12,860 nucleotides of DNA from Planctomycetota bacterium (GTDB taxonomy: Bacteria; Planctomycetota; Phycisphaerae; UBA1845; UTPLA1). The position numbers were made by a program, and so were the translations under genes. Position 1 is the first letter of the stretch, and the number at the start of each line of letters is the position of its first letter. Shown one piece after another: positions 1 through 7,451 of this stretch. The DNA is taken from the NCBI GenBank assembly GCA_016712275.1, contig JADJRI010000064.1, positions 1 to 12,860 on the forward strand, written 5' to 3'. Below the pieces are notes generated by a model, which saw nothing but the letters and a program-made list of their open reading frames with translations, was not told the origin of the DNA and did no database searches.

Positions 1-1169
1 GATCGCCTCCCGCGATTACGAAGGCTGTTGCCGAATGATCAATTGACCGTGATCGCGGGTAATCGGGCGTGGGACGATGCGAAGCGTGAGTATGCCGCCG
101 CCGAATTGCATGAAGACATCCGAATCGTCCGCGTGAATCGACCGGCCGTGGGATCGCGCGATTTGCTGAGTCGTGCTCGAGGTTTCATGGCCTTCGGTGG
201 CAACGCGGTCAAAGCAGCGCAAACATTGTCGAATGTCGACCTCGTGATCGGCACCACAGCGCCGCCGCACGGCGGTGGAATCGCCTGACGAATTGCCCGC
301 GCTTGGCTGCCGCATCTCTACCGTGCTCGATTTGAAATCCCCGATCTGGTGGCGTCGTGGGACGGCTGCGGGAATCATCTCCCATTTTTCGACTCTGGCG
401 GTGGTGCGACACGAAATGGATGCGCAATTCCGACCGCATCGTTTGCATTGCCGAGGGCATGGCCGAACGAATCGTTCGCACGCGCGGAATTTCCGCAAGC
501 AAGGTGCTCGCCATTCATGATGGATTTGACCCGAACCGTGTCGGCCCTGATGCACTGGCGGACTCCTCGAAGCCGAATTCCTTTCAAAAGGAATTCAACC
601 CCGATCGCAAAATCGTGGTGCAATATGCGGGCAACATGGGCTTGTCCCATCCCTTCGAAACAATCATGCAGGCGTGTGCCCGTTTTGCCGCGGATGATCG
701 CGTGCAGTTTCAATTTATCGGTGGCGGCCCGCAGCGCGAGTATGTGCGCGCCAATCTGCCGAAGAACGGCGTGCTCATCGACTATCAACCCATCGAGCGA
801 TTGGGTGAATTGTTGTCGGCGGCAGACATCTGTCTGATTTCGCAGCACGAAGAGATGTTTGATAAAGCACTGCCTTACAAAGTCTATGGCGTGTTTGCCG
901 CCGGAAAGCCGACCGTCTTCGTGGGCAATGGCCAATCGGAAATTGTCCGCTGGCTGATCGAAAGTCATGTGGGGTTGGCGGTCCGACAGGGGGACGTGGA
1001 TGGGCTGCGGGCGTTAACTCGATTGCTCGATGATTCGGAGGAGCGTCTGGAGATGGGAAAAGCCGCGAGGGCGCTGCTTGATCGTGCCCTGCATGCAGAG
1101 CAGGCCGCCAAGCAATGGGCCGAGCTGATCGTCGAGCTTATTCCTGAGCAAAAGTCTGCCCACCAATAA
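1..1169 (+). CDS. GT-B glycosyltransferase (WbuB/WcaI-like, GT4-type), 5' partial and frame-disrupted
   Basis: The product probably transfers a sugar from a nucleotide-sugar donor to a lipid-linked or membrane glycan acceptor at the cytoplasmic face during exopolysaccharide or O-antigen assembly. The reading frame is open at base 1 and encodes an N-terminal GT-B half (LTVIAGN, then VDLVIGTTAPP) up to a TGA at 286-288. The same frame after that TGA still resembles the family (AWLPHLYRARFEIPDL, bases ~301-349). From about 351 the homology moves to frame 3 (VGRLRESSPIFRL, then SDRIVCIAEGMAERIV) and runs to the stop at 1167-1169. The C-terminal donor-binding half is clear: IVVQYAGNMGLSHPFETIM, FIGGGPQ, PYKVYGVFAAGKP. 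The usual Glu of the P-K-x-Y-E-Y segment is Gly here. There are at least two breaks, so this is either a pseudogene or erroneous sequence. A shared terminator follows. The family call is solid; the substrate is unknown. Confidence 0.8.
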
Positions 1170-1173
1170 ACAA

Positions 1174-1200
1174 ACCGCCCCGTTCAACGAACGAGGCGGT
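1174..1200. terminator. bidirectional rho-independent terminator between convergent genes
   Basis: A 27-base inverted repeat has 11-bp arms with one C/A mismatch (ACCGCC...GGCGGT outermost) and a 5-base loop, CAACG. It begins 4 bases after the glycosyltransferase stop and lies 30 bases past the stop of the minus-strand HYR gene. On the plus strand it is followed by ATTTT at 1204-1208. On the minus strand it is followed by TTTGTTTATT. This fits shared termination of two convergent genes. Confidence 0.75.
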
Positions 1201-1230
1201 CTGGATTTTGATGTTAATGTAACTCGCTGT

Positions 1231-3789
1231 TTACTTCCTGCGCCGCCGACCGGTCTTCATCGCTAAGAATCCGCAAAGCGTGGCCAGACCCAGCAGCGGG
1301 CAGCCCGGTCCGCACACCGGTGCATGGAACAGCAGACTGAACAGGATGTTGACCGAATCGTCGGCGGTTTGATCGCACGGCACCGGCTGATCGACCGGCG
1401 GTTCGCCGCTGTTGTTGTTATTCACATTGTTATTACTGTTGCCGTTATTGTTATTATTGTTGTTCGGATTGTCCGTCGGGTCGCACCCGTTTGCATCGAC
1501 GGTCAGCGTCGCAGTGCAGTCGGCTGAATTGCCGGCCTCATCCGTGACCGTAAGTGTCACAACAGTGTCACCAACTTCGATGACCGTGCCGGCCGTCGGT
1601 GATTGGGTGACCGTCAGGCCCGTGCCGGAAGAGCAATTGTCGGTGGCTTCCACCTCGCCCGTCAGATCGGGAACAATGGCGTCGCAGTTCTGATCGGCGA
1701 GCAAGGTCTGCGATGCGGCGCAGGTCGTGATGGTCGGGTTCTCGTTGTCGTTGTCGCCGCAATTGCAGTTGTTTTCATTGACAGTCACGCTGAATGTGCA
1801 GGAGTTGACATTGCCCGCCTGATCTTCCGCAGTCAGTGTGACTGTGTGAACGCCCACTGCAAGCTGCGTTCCCGGCGCGGGGTCTTGGGAGACCGTAATC
1901 CCTTCGCCTTCGGAACAGTTATCCGAAACTTCGAGCTGATCGGTGTAATCGCCCAGTTCGGCCATGCAGCCGGCGCCGGCGTCGATGCTGTCATCTTCCG
2001 GACAAACGCCAATGGTTGGCGGCGTTTCGTCCGGGCCCTTGCCGCAGGTCACGCATTCGCCCTGAAGCACCGTGATCGTCGCTTCGCAGGTGGCGCTGTT
2101 GTTGCTGGGATCCGTTACAGTGATAACCACAACCGTCTGGCCGATTCCAATGATCGTTCCCGCCGGCGGGTCCTGCGTTATGACGAGCCCGGCAACGCCC
2201 AAAGTGTCACCGTTATTATTATTATTGTTGTTGTTTTCGTCGCTGGGCTGTGTCGTGGCCGGCGAAGTGCAGGTATCCGAGGCGATCACATCGCCGGTCA
2301 GATCAGGAACCTCCGCAAAGCACTCCGCGTTTGCCTGAAGTGTCGCACCTTCGGAGCACTGTTCGATGACTGGCGGTGTGTTGTCGCCGCACTGGCACTC
2401 CTCCGCGGTGACAGTCAGTGTTGCGGTGCAAGTCGCCTCATTTTCGGCCGCATCCGTCACGGTGAAAGTGATCAACGTTTCACCGACGCCGACCGGCGTG
2501 TTGGCGGGCGGGGATTGCGTGATCGTGATGCAACTCGCGCTGTTGCCGCTTGTGTCGGTCACGGTAAGTGTGACCACCGTGGGGCCTTCGGGCAATTCGG
2601 TTCCGGGAAGCGGCAACTGGGTAATTTGAAGATCTTCCGGAGAATCGCAATTGTCCGACACGCTCAGATTGCTCGTGAAATCGCCAAGCACTGCCGTGCA
2701 GCCTTCGGCGCCGGCCTCAAAATCCTGCGGGCAATTCTCGATAACCGGATCGGTTTCATCGCCAATCTGCACGCAGCTGCATCCATTCTCATCGACCGGT
2801 GTTTCGGCCGGCGTCTCCGGACAATTGTCAAAGCAGTCCGTCACGCCGTCGCCGTCCGCGTCGGCTTCGCAGTTCGAGTCATCGCCGAGGTACAGTCCTT
2901 CCAAATTCGCGCAAGCCGCTTCCGAAAGAATCGAGCAGCCTTCGCCTTGGAAACAGCAGGCGCCCGCCACCGGGCAGGATGTCCCTTCCGGCACGTTGAG
3001 AATGGCCAGACCAATGACACCATTGGGCGTACCTGTGTCAACTGTTCTGACGGCGCTGAATTGGCCCGTGCTGATGTCAACTGTTCCCAGAATGTAATCG
3101 AATCCGCCGCCGCCCCAGACCGAAATCAGGTGATAATAGATGCCCCCGAAGAATTCACCGCCGCAGGTGGCGCTGTATTGGCCGGTCGGTCCGATGGCGG
3201 ATGTCAGCGGCTCTTCTCCCGGCAGCGGATTCCAATTGATTGTTTTCAAGACAGGCATGACGGGATCGGTGCCGTTGTCGATGCCGTAAAGCGTATTGGT
3301 CGAGAAATCAAACCCGGTTGATTCGGCCCGGTCCTGCATGATGCCGGTAACACCCACAGGCGTCACCGTTTGATTGACAACATCGACGATCGCCAACCGT
3401 TGTGATACGGCCTGCGGCACGGCCTGTACAATGTACATGTTGCCATTGATGAAAGTCATCGCGGCGACCTGGTCGGCGATAAAGTCGCCCTGCAAGACCA
3501 GCGAGGGAATGCCGCAGGGATCGTCCAGTGTATAAATTTCGAGGAACCCGTCGTTATCCACGTCCAGCCGGCCGATCAGCCAGATGGTACCCGATGAATC
3601 TGTCGACATGGCGGCAAAGCGATCGCTCATGACGAACGTCTCAGGCGGATCGGTCAGGTTAAACCGATAAATTGTGTTTCCGCGCGATGAGAAGAACATT
3701 GGATTGGGCAGCGATGCAGATGCGACACTGATCTGCGTCACGATCGCACACGCCATCAACACTTGCAATTTAATCGATTTTACTTTCAT
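1231..3789 (-). CDS. secreted HYR-repeat protein with TSP3 motif, poly-Asn linkers and C-terminal sorting-like tail
   Basis: This is an 852-residue exported, probably surface-anchored protein of unknown specific role. I start it at ATG 3789 rather than TTG 3804, because GGAAGG at 3797-3802 lies 7 bases upstream of that ATG. Residues 1-26 form a signal peptide (basic N-terminus, hydrophobic core, SVASAS). Residues ~30-270 are a beta-rich, propeller-like segment (FFSSRGNTIYRFN, GTIWLIGRLDVDNDGF). Residues 277-307 carry a GACC...C...C cysteine motif. Residues 309-338 form a TSP3-like acidic calcium motif (DADGDGVTDCFDNCP). HYR domains follow at about 346-420, 470-575, 588-672 and 683-765, with an extra half-unit at 421-462. 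Poly-Asn tracts interrupt at 519-526 and 774-793. The C-terminus (825-852) has C-G-P-G-C, a short hydrophobic stretch and RRRRK. HYR modules are Ig-like folds linked to adhesion; adhesion here is inference. Confidence 0.85.
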   Translation of the reverse strand: MKVKSIKLQVLMACAIVTQISVASASLPNPMFFSSRGNTIYRFNLTDPPETFVMSDRFAAMSTDSSGTIWLIGRLDVDNDGFLEIYTLDDPCGIPSLVLQGDFIADQVAAMTFINGNMYIVQAVPQAVSQRLAIVDVVNQTVTPVGVTGIMQDRAESTGFDFSTNTLYGIDNGTDPVMPVLKTINWNPLPGEEPLTSAIGPTGQYSATCGGEFFGGIYYHLISVWGGGGFDYILGTVDISTGQFSAVRTVDTGTPNGVIGLAILNVPEGTSCPVAGACCFQGEGCSILSEAACANLEGLYLGDDSNCEADADGDGVTDCFDNCPETPAETPVDENGCSCVQIGDETDPVIENCPQDFEAGAEGCTAVLGDFTSNLSVSDNCDSPEDLQITQLPLPGTELPEGPTVVTLTVTDTSGNSASCITITQSPPANTPVGVGETLITFTVTDAAENEATCTATLTVTAEECQCGDNTPPVIEQCSEGATLQANAECFAEVPDLTGDVIASDTCTSPATTQPSDENNNNNNNNGDTLGVAGLVITQDPPAGTIIGIGQTVVVITVTDPSNNSATCEATITVLQGECVTCGKGPDETPPTIGVCPEDDSIDAGAGCMAELGDYTDQLEVSDNCSEGEGITVSQDPAPGTQLAVGVHTVTLTAEDQAGNVNSCTFSVTVNENNCNCGDNDNENPTITTCAASQTLLADQNCDAIVPDLTGEVEATDNCSSGTGLTVTQSPTAGTVIEVGDTVVTLTVTDEAGNSADCTATLTVDANGCDPTDNPNNNNNNNGNSNNNVNNNNSGEPPVDQPVPCDQTADDSVNILFSLLFHAPVCGPGCPLLGLATLCGFLAMKTGRRRRK
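1411..1470 (-). repeat. AAT/AAC trinucleotide tract encoding a poly-Asn linker
   Basis: Read on the minus strand, this encodes residues 774-793 of the HYR protein, almost all Asn with a few Pro, Gly, Ser and Val. AAC and AAT codons are mixed, so it is an imperfect microsatellite. It joins the last HYR domain to the C-terminal anchor-like segment, as expected of a flexible spacer. Confidence 0.75.
2212..2235 (-). repeat. short AAT/AAC microsatellite encoding eight Asn
   Basis: Eight consecutive Asn codons (residues 519-526 of the HYR protein) read as three AAC, four AAT and one AAC on the minus strand. The tract sits inside an HYR domain, between the D-T-C strand and the following beta strand, where other copies have only a few residues. 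It looks like a loop expansion. Confidence 0.75.
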
Positions 3790-3917
3790 GTTGCTTCCTT
3801 CCAAACGCAGCGCAGTATTTTGCGCTCGTCAAATGCCATCATCACCTTGGCGGCTGTTGGCGGATTCTTGCTGCCGGATGAATCGAAACCCTGCTGCGAA
3901 GAATGTGCAGTTGTCTT

Positions 3918-3951
3918 GACACCTTCGTCTTAATGTCATCGTCAAGGTGTC
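3918..3951. repeat. inverted repeat, 8-bp arms, upstream of the HYR gene
   Basis: The perfect arms GACACCTT and AAGGTGTC are separated by 18 bases, about 130 bases upstream of the HYR start codon. The spacing suits a dimeric regulator or a cruciform. No T-tract follows on either strand, so a terminator is less likely. Confidence 0.4.
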
Positions 3952-4110
3952 GTCTGCCAGAATTGGGAATTTGGTGCCCTGGGCACATTCGCGCGAGCAG
4001 ATGATCCTCCATGACCATTATTGAACCGCATCCGGTCCGGAGTCTACCCTACTCCGCACGCAGCACAACACCATATTGGGACTCACCACTTTATCGGCAG
4101 TGCCAAATCG

Positions 4111-4130
4111 ACTGTCGCTGAATCGACACT
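4111..4130 (-). terminator. possible weak terminator after asnB
   Basis: On the minus strand the arms AGTGTCG and CGACAGT pair with one mismatch around ATTCAG, starting 4 bases past the asnB stop and followed by CGATTTGG. The stem is short and the T-tract poor. Confidence 0.25.
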
Positions 4131-4133
4131 GAA

Positions 4134-6055
4134 TCACTCAGCGGCAACCTGGACCCCATCGGCATGGGTTTGCTGCCAAGCCAGGAGCGACACCAGTGCC
4201 CACAGACAAAAGTTGTGGTCGGCCCGGCCGCGGGCATGTTCATTCAGCGTTGCAAGCGAGCCGTCACGCGATAATACAGTCCCGAAAAAGCAGCGATCAC
4301 GCAAGATGAGACTCTCGGCCATCGGACGCAAGGGACCCCGCAACCATGGCCCCACAGGGACCTCAAAGCCCTTTTTGGGCGGTTGTGTAGCTCGACCGGC
4401 AGCTCTTTCCGAAACGATTCAATCAAGAGATGTTTCTTCTTCCAACCCTTGAGCTTCCATCGCCAGTCCATTGGAAAAACGTTTTGAACCAGTCGGTAAT
4501 CCAGAAATGGCGAACGAACTTCAAGCCCATGAACCATCGACATCAGGTCGACTTTGGTCAACATGTCGTCCGGCAACGAGAGCAGCCACTCGGTGCGAAG
4601 ATGATTGTTAAGGTCGTCCGAATTTTTCGGATCGCCCCTAAATTCCCAAAGCAAGTCCGCAATTTGTCGAACGAGAACCCCCGCATTCGAGGAATCATGA
4701 AGCAGCCGGGCGAAAGTCGCATCGTCCGACGTCCTCATCCAATTGGCGAATCGCATCCGTCGATCCGGGTCCAGCGAACGAATCGCCCGCTTCATCTGAC
4801 TGACAATCCCGCCCAGTTTCGTCTCGCGCTTCGCAGGCAACCTCCCCATAATCCGCCGCGAGAGTGCATACAACGGCGTCCGCGCAAACCATCCAAAGCG
4901 CCGCGCCAATGTCGCCGCTGCGTAACGGTTGTATCCCGCAAAAAGTTCATCCGCGCCGTCGCCGGACAGGGCCACCGTCACATGCTCCCGCGTAAGTTTG
5001 CTTAACAAAAAAGTCGGCAGCGCGGAACTGTCCGCAAACGGCTCGCCGATATGGCGCTGCACAATTCCAATCACGTCCTGCACCTGCGCCAGCGAAAGCG
5101 GCAGCTCCGTATGATCGGTGCCATGCATTTTTGCGACAGCCTTCGCATATCGGCTCTCGTCGTAAAAGGGCTCGGTCGGGAAGCAAACTGAAAACGTCTT
5201 CACTTTGCCCGTGGCCACCCGCGCCGCCGTCGCCGTCACAATCGCCGAGTCGATTCCCCCCGAAAGAAAGACGCCCACCGGCACATCCGCGATCAGTCGC
5301 ACCCGCACCGCGTCTTCCATCAAACCGCGAATCTGCTGCCGCGCTTCCTCAAACGTCGACACCGGCGATTGACCACCCAGCGGCGGCAGCCAGTTCTCAA
5401 TGCGAACGCTCCCCTCGCGATATCGCAACAGATGCCCCGGCCTCAACTTTTGAACCCCGCGAAAAATTGTCTCAGGCGCGGCAATGAATCCAAGCGACAA
5501 CAACTGATGCACCGCCGCCGGCCGAATCGCCAAATTCGAAAGCGCCGGCCGCAGCGCATGCATCTCCGAGGCAAATGCCAACCCACCGCCGGCCAACTCC
5601 GACCAGATCATCGTCTTCACGCCGGTCCGATCGCGCACAAGCGTGAGCGTCTTCGTCGGCTCATGCCAGAACGCAAACGCGAACATGCCATTGAGCCGCG
5701 GCAAGAATGACATCATCGGATCGCGGCGGCACAACTCCAGCAGCACGGCCGTGTCGCCGGTTGATTGAAAGGTCGCCCCATCGGCGCGCAGTTCGTCGCG
5801 CAGCTGCTGAAAGTTGTAGATCTCTCCGTTGTACGTGAGAACGCCGCTGCTGTCGGCCGTTCGCATCGGCTGATCCGCCGCCTGCGTCAAATCCTGCACG
5901 GCCAGTCGCGTGTGCCCCAGGCCGATGCCATGCCGCGCGTCGGTCCATTGGCTCGAACCGTCCGGCCCGCGATGCGCGATCCGCCGTGTCATTTCGGTGA
6001 GCACGCCGAAGTCCGGCTCTGTTGCAGTTTGTATGATGCCGACGATTCCGCACAT
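4134..6055 (-). CDS. asnB: glutamine-dependent asparagine synthetase AsnB (-1 frameshift near the C-terminus)
   Basis: The enzyme amidates Asp, or in glycan clusters a related carboxylate, using Gln and ATP in the cytoplasm. The start is ATG 6055, giving MCGIVGI, whose Cys2 is the glutaminase nucleophile. The N-terminal amidotransferase domain (2-~190) shows RIAHRGPDG and TYNGEIYN. The synthetase domain carries the ATP-pyrophosphatase motif SGGIDS (265-270), SGDGADELFAGYNRY (364-378) and the LEVRSPFLDYRLV segment (511-523). At residue 561 the frame breaks. The 0 frame reads NRPKRALRSLWG and stops at 4244, but the -1 frame gives the family motif NRPKKGFEVPVGPWLRG and runs to TGA at 4134. The restored length is about 640 residues, normal for this family. 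It is divergent from the 6262 glycosyltransferase, which suggests a glycan-modification role. No Shine-Dalgarno is visible. Confidence 0.9.
4368..4384 (-). other. asnB: frameshift site in asnB: C CCA AAA slippery heptamer in an A5 run
   Basis: The minus strand reads CGC CCA AAA AGG GC, with the T5 run at 4372-4376 on the plus strand. Slipping back one base at C CCA AAA gives CCC AAA AAG GGC TTT, that is P-K-K-G-F, exactly the conserved motif. A single missing A (A5 instead of A6) would explain it equally well. Confidence 0.75.
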
Positions 6056-6064
6056 GTGCAGCGA

Positions 6065-6093
6065 ATAATAGAGATTGTGGCACCGGTTTCCAA
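6065..6093 (-). promoter_or_regulatory. candidate sigma70-type promoter of asnB, near-leaderless
   Basis: On the minus strand, TTGGAA (6093-6088) lies exactly 17 bases from TATTAT (6070-6065), which is 4/6 and 5/6 matches to consensus. The -10 box ends 9 bases before the asnB ATG, so a transcript would start only a few bases upstream, in keeping with the missing Shine-Dalgarno. The -35 box falls in the loop and one arm of a palindrome. Confidence 0.4.
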
Positions 6094-6100
6094 CCGGTGC
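6080..6100. repeat. dispersed-type palindrome 1 (GCACCGGTT / AACCGGTGC)
   Basis: Perfect 9-base arms flank the 3-base loop TCC. It is preceded by TGTGGCAC at 6076-6083, a head that recurs before the palindrome at 6222-6229. It lies in the asnB/glycosyltransferase divergent region, with no T-tract. Confidence 0.7.
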
Positions 6101-6119
6101 ATATTGCTTTAAAGCGTTG

Positions 6120-6146
6120 TAGCGTCCGGCCCCCATGCCGGACGGA
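6120..6146. repeat. dispersed palindrome 2, family copy A
   Basis: Perfect 8-base arms CGTCCGGC (6123-6130) and GCCGGACG (6137-6144) flank the loop CCCCAT. The outer parts TAGCGTCCG and TGCCGGACGGA recur, inverted, at 11561-11586. That makes this a repeated element rather than a chance hairpin. Confidence 0.7.
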
Positions 6147-6221
6147 GAGTTCTACGCCTCCAATGGCAAAAAGGTGCGTCTCGAAGTACGCTCCTGTCGC
6201 GACGTTGACCGAACCGATCGA

Positions 6222-6248
6222 TGTGGCACAGCCGTCTCGGCTGTGGCC
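6222..6248. repeat. dispersed-type palindrome 3 (CACAGCCG / CGGCTGTG)
   Basis: Perfect 8-base arms (6227-6234 and 6238-6245) flank the loop TCT. The head TGTGGCAC (6222-6229) is shared with palindrome 1. It ends 4 bases before the AGGAG ribosome binding site of the 6262 gene. Confidence 0.7.
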
Positions 6249-6251
6249 GAC

Positions 6252-6256
6252 AGGAG
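6252..6256 (+). promoter_or_regulatory. ribosome binding site of the GT4 gene
   Basis: AGGAG lies 5 bases before ATG 6262 and fixes the start there rather than at upstream alternative codons. The open frame upstream, from 6097, runs through palindromic repeats and is not protein-like. Confidence 0.7.
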
Positions 6257-6261
6257 ACCGA

Positions 6262-7437
6262 ATGAACATTCTGCACATCACCCAATCGCTCGACCCCAGT
6301 TGGGGCGGCATCGCGCGGGTTCTGCCGATGTTGGCACAACAACTAAACGCCGCCGGCCAGACCTGCCGCCTTGCGGTGCTGAAGGGCGATCGATTCGGCG
6401 TGCCGGCCGTCGTACCCGGCGTGGAGGTGCTGGCGTTCGAGCCGAAAGCCAAATCCAAACTCGGCTCCTCGCCCGCGTTCAACCGCGAAATCGCCGCGCT
6501 CGTCGGCTGGGCCGATGTGGTCCATCTGCACGGCCTCTGGTCCGGCCAGAACTGGTCGGCCGGCAAGGCGGCGCAGAAGCAAAATAAGCCGCTCATCGTC
6601 ACGCCGCACAGCATGATGATGCCCTGGGCCTGGAACCGCAGCGGCTGGAAGAAGCGGCCGATTGGCTGGCTCTTCGAACATGCCAACCTGCGCAACGCCG
6701 CCCGCATCCACGCGCTGGCCGAGGGCGAGGCGGCGCACATTCGGGCGCTCGGCTTCAACCAGAATGTGGCCGTCATTCCCAACGCGATCGAGCCGTCGGA
6801 ATTCGAAACGCACCCATCGGCCGAGTCGCTCGAAAAGCGGTTCCCTGCCGCCAAGAGCGCGAAGTGGGTTTTGTTCCTCGGCCGCATCGCGGAGCAGAAG
6901 GGCATCATCGAGGCGATGCGGGCGTGCTTCGATACGCTGTCATCCGGCGACAAGTGGCATTTCTTCGCCGCCGGGCCGGATGAGTTCGGCATGACGCCGA
7001 TGCTGAAGGCGGCCGTCGCGCGGAAGGCGCTGGTCGATCGCGTCACGTTCGCGGGGATGCTCCCCAGGGAGGATGTGCTGGCCTGTCTCGGCCGTGCGTC
7101 GATATTGCTTCAGCCGAGCAAGAGCGAGGGGCTAAGCATGTCGATCCTGGAGGCGATGGCGTCGGGGCTGCCGGTGGTCATTTCCGATGCATGCAACATG
7201 CCCGAAGTGGAGGAGCACGGAGCGGGCAAGGTGGTCGCGCCGGAGCGACGTGCCATCGCATCGGCACTACGGCAGATGGTGGCCGTGAGCGACGAGGAGC
7301 GGCGGTCGATGGGGCAGAAGGGGCGTATGCTGGTTCGCAAGAATTTCGCCTGTTCGGCGGTGACGCCGCGGTATGTGCAGATGTACAAAGATGTGGCGGC
7401 GGGCGTTGAGCGCGAGGCGATTGAGAAACGCCGATAA
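6262..7437 (+). CDS. GT4 family glycosyltransferase (exopolysaccharide/lipopolysaccharide type)
   Basis: This is an intact 391-residue retaining GT-B glycosyltransferase acting at the cytoplasmic side of the membrane on a glycan precursor. The N-terminal acceptor domain starts MNILHITQSLDPSWGGIARVL, with the glycine-rich loop at 14-17, and contains VVHLHGLWSGQN (86-97) and VTPHSMMMPWAW (113-124). The domain linker is VAVIPNAIEP (169-178). The donor domain starts WVLFLGRIAEQKGI (202-215). The E-x7-E motif of retaining GT4 enzymes is visible at Glu289 and Glu297 (SEGLSMSILEAMASGLPVV). The length is typical for the family. The gene is divergent from asnB and convergent with the methyltransferase gene, whose stop is only 14 bases away; no clear terminator separates them. 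Donor and acceptor sugars cannot be told. Confidence 0.92.
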   Translation: MNILHITQSLDPSWGGIARVLPMLAQQLNAAGQTCRLAVLKGDRFGVPAVVPGVEVLAFEPKAKSKLGSSPAFNREIAALVGWADVVHLHGLWSGQNWSAGKAAQKQNKPLIVTPHSMMMPWAWNRSGWKKRPIGWLFEHANLRNAARIHALAEGEAAHIRALGFNQNVAVIPNAIEPSEFETHPSAESLEKRFPAAKSAKWVLFLGRIAEQKGIIEAMRACFDTLSSGDKWHFFAAGPDEFGMTPMLKAAVARKALVDRVTFAGMLPREDVLACLGRASILLQPSKSEGLSMSILEAMASGLPVVISDACNMPEVEEHGAGKVVAPERRAIASALRQMVAVSDEERRSMGQKGRMLVRKNFACSAVTPRYVQMYKDVAAGVEREAIEKRR

Positions 7438-7451
7438 AGGGCCTTAGCAAA

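Larger units (their letters stand above)
3790..4133. other. intergenic region between HYR gene start and asnB end, with inverted repeats
   Basis: This 344-base stretch has no convincing gene. It holds the ribosome binding site of the HYR gene (GGAAGG, 3797-3802). It also has an inverted repeat with perfect 8-base arms, GACACCTT (3918-3925) and AAGGTGTC (3944-3951), around an 18-base spacer. A 13-base palindrome, GTGCCC-T-GGGCAC, sits at 3974-3986, and a weak hairpin lies just past the asnB stop. Two TTGAC-type boxes occur on the minus strand (near 3942-3946 and 3827-3832), but no matching -10 box was found, so I do not call the HYR promoter. A plus-strand open frame across 4021-4452 overlaps asnB and shows no family signature. 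Confidence 0.5.

Noticed and set aside
1411..2235. Possible CRISPR or minisatellite from repeated HYR DNA
   Set aside because: The repetition is at protein level with diverged codons and irregular spacing; there are no identical direct repeats with unique spacers.
1603..3321. Long plus-strand open frame (572 codons) opposite the HYR gene
   Set aside because: It is an antisense shadow. The minus strand has a signal peptide, repeated HYR domains and a good ribosome site, while the plus frame is Arg/Ala-rich with no recognisable domain.
4021..4452. Plus-strand open frame in the asnB 3' region
   Set aside because: It overlaps the frameshift-restored C-terminus of asnB and has no recognisable domain or ribosome site.
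6097..6261. N-terminal extension of the GT4 protein upstream of 6262
   Set aside because: It translates palindromic repeats, and a clear AGGAG sits 5 bases before ATG 6262, where the family N-terminus MNILHITQ begins.
5661..7046. Minus-strand open frame spanning the start of asnB and the GT4 gene
   Set aside because: It covers two real genes on opposite strands and translates the intergenic palindromes into phrases such as TGWKPVPQ; its tail is only a shifted frame of asnB.
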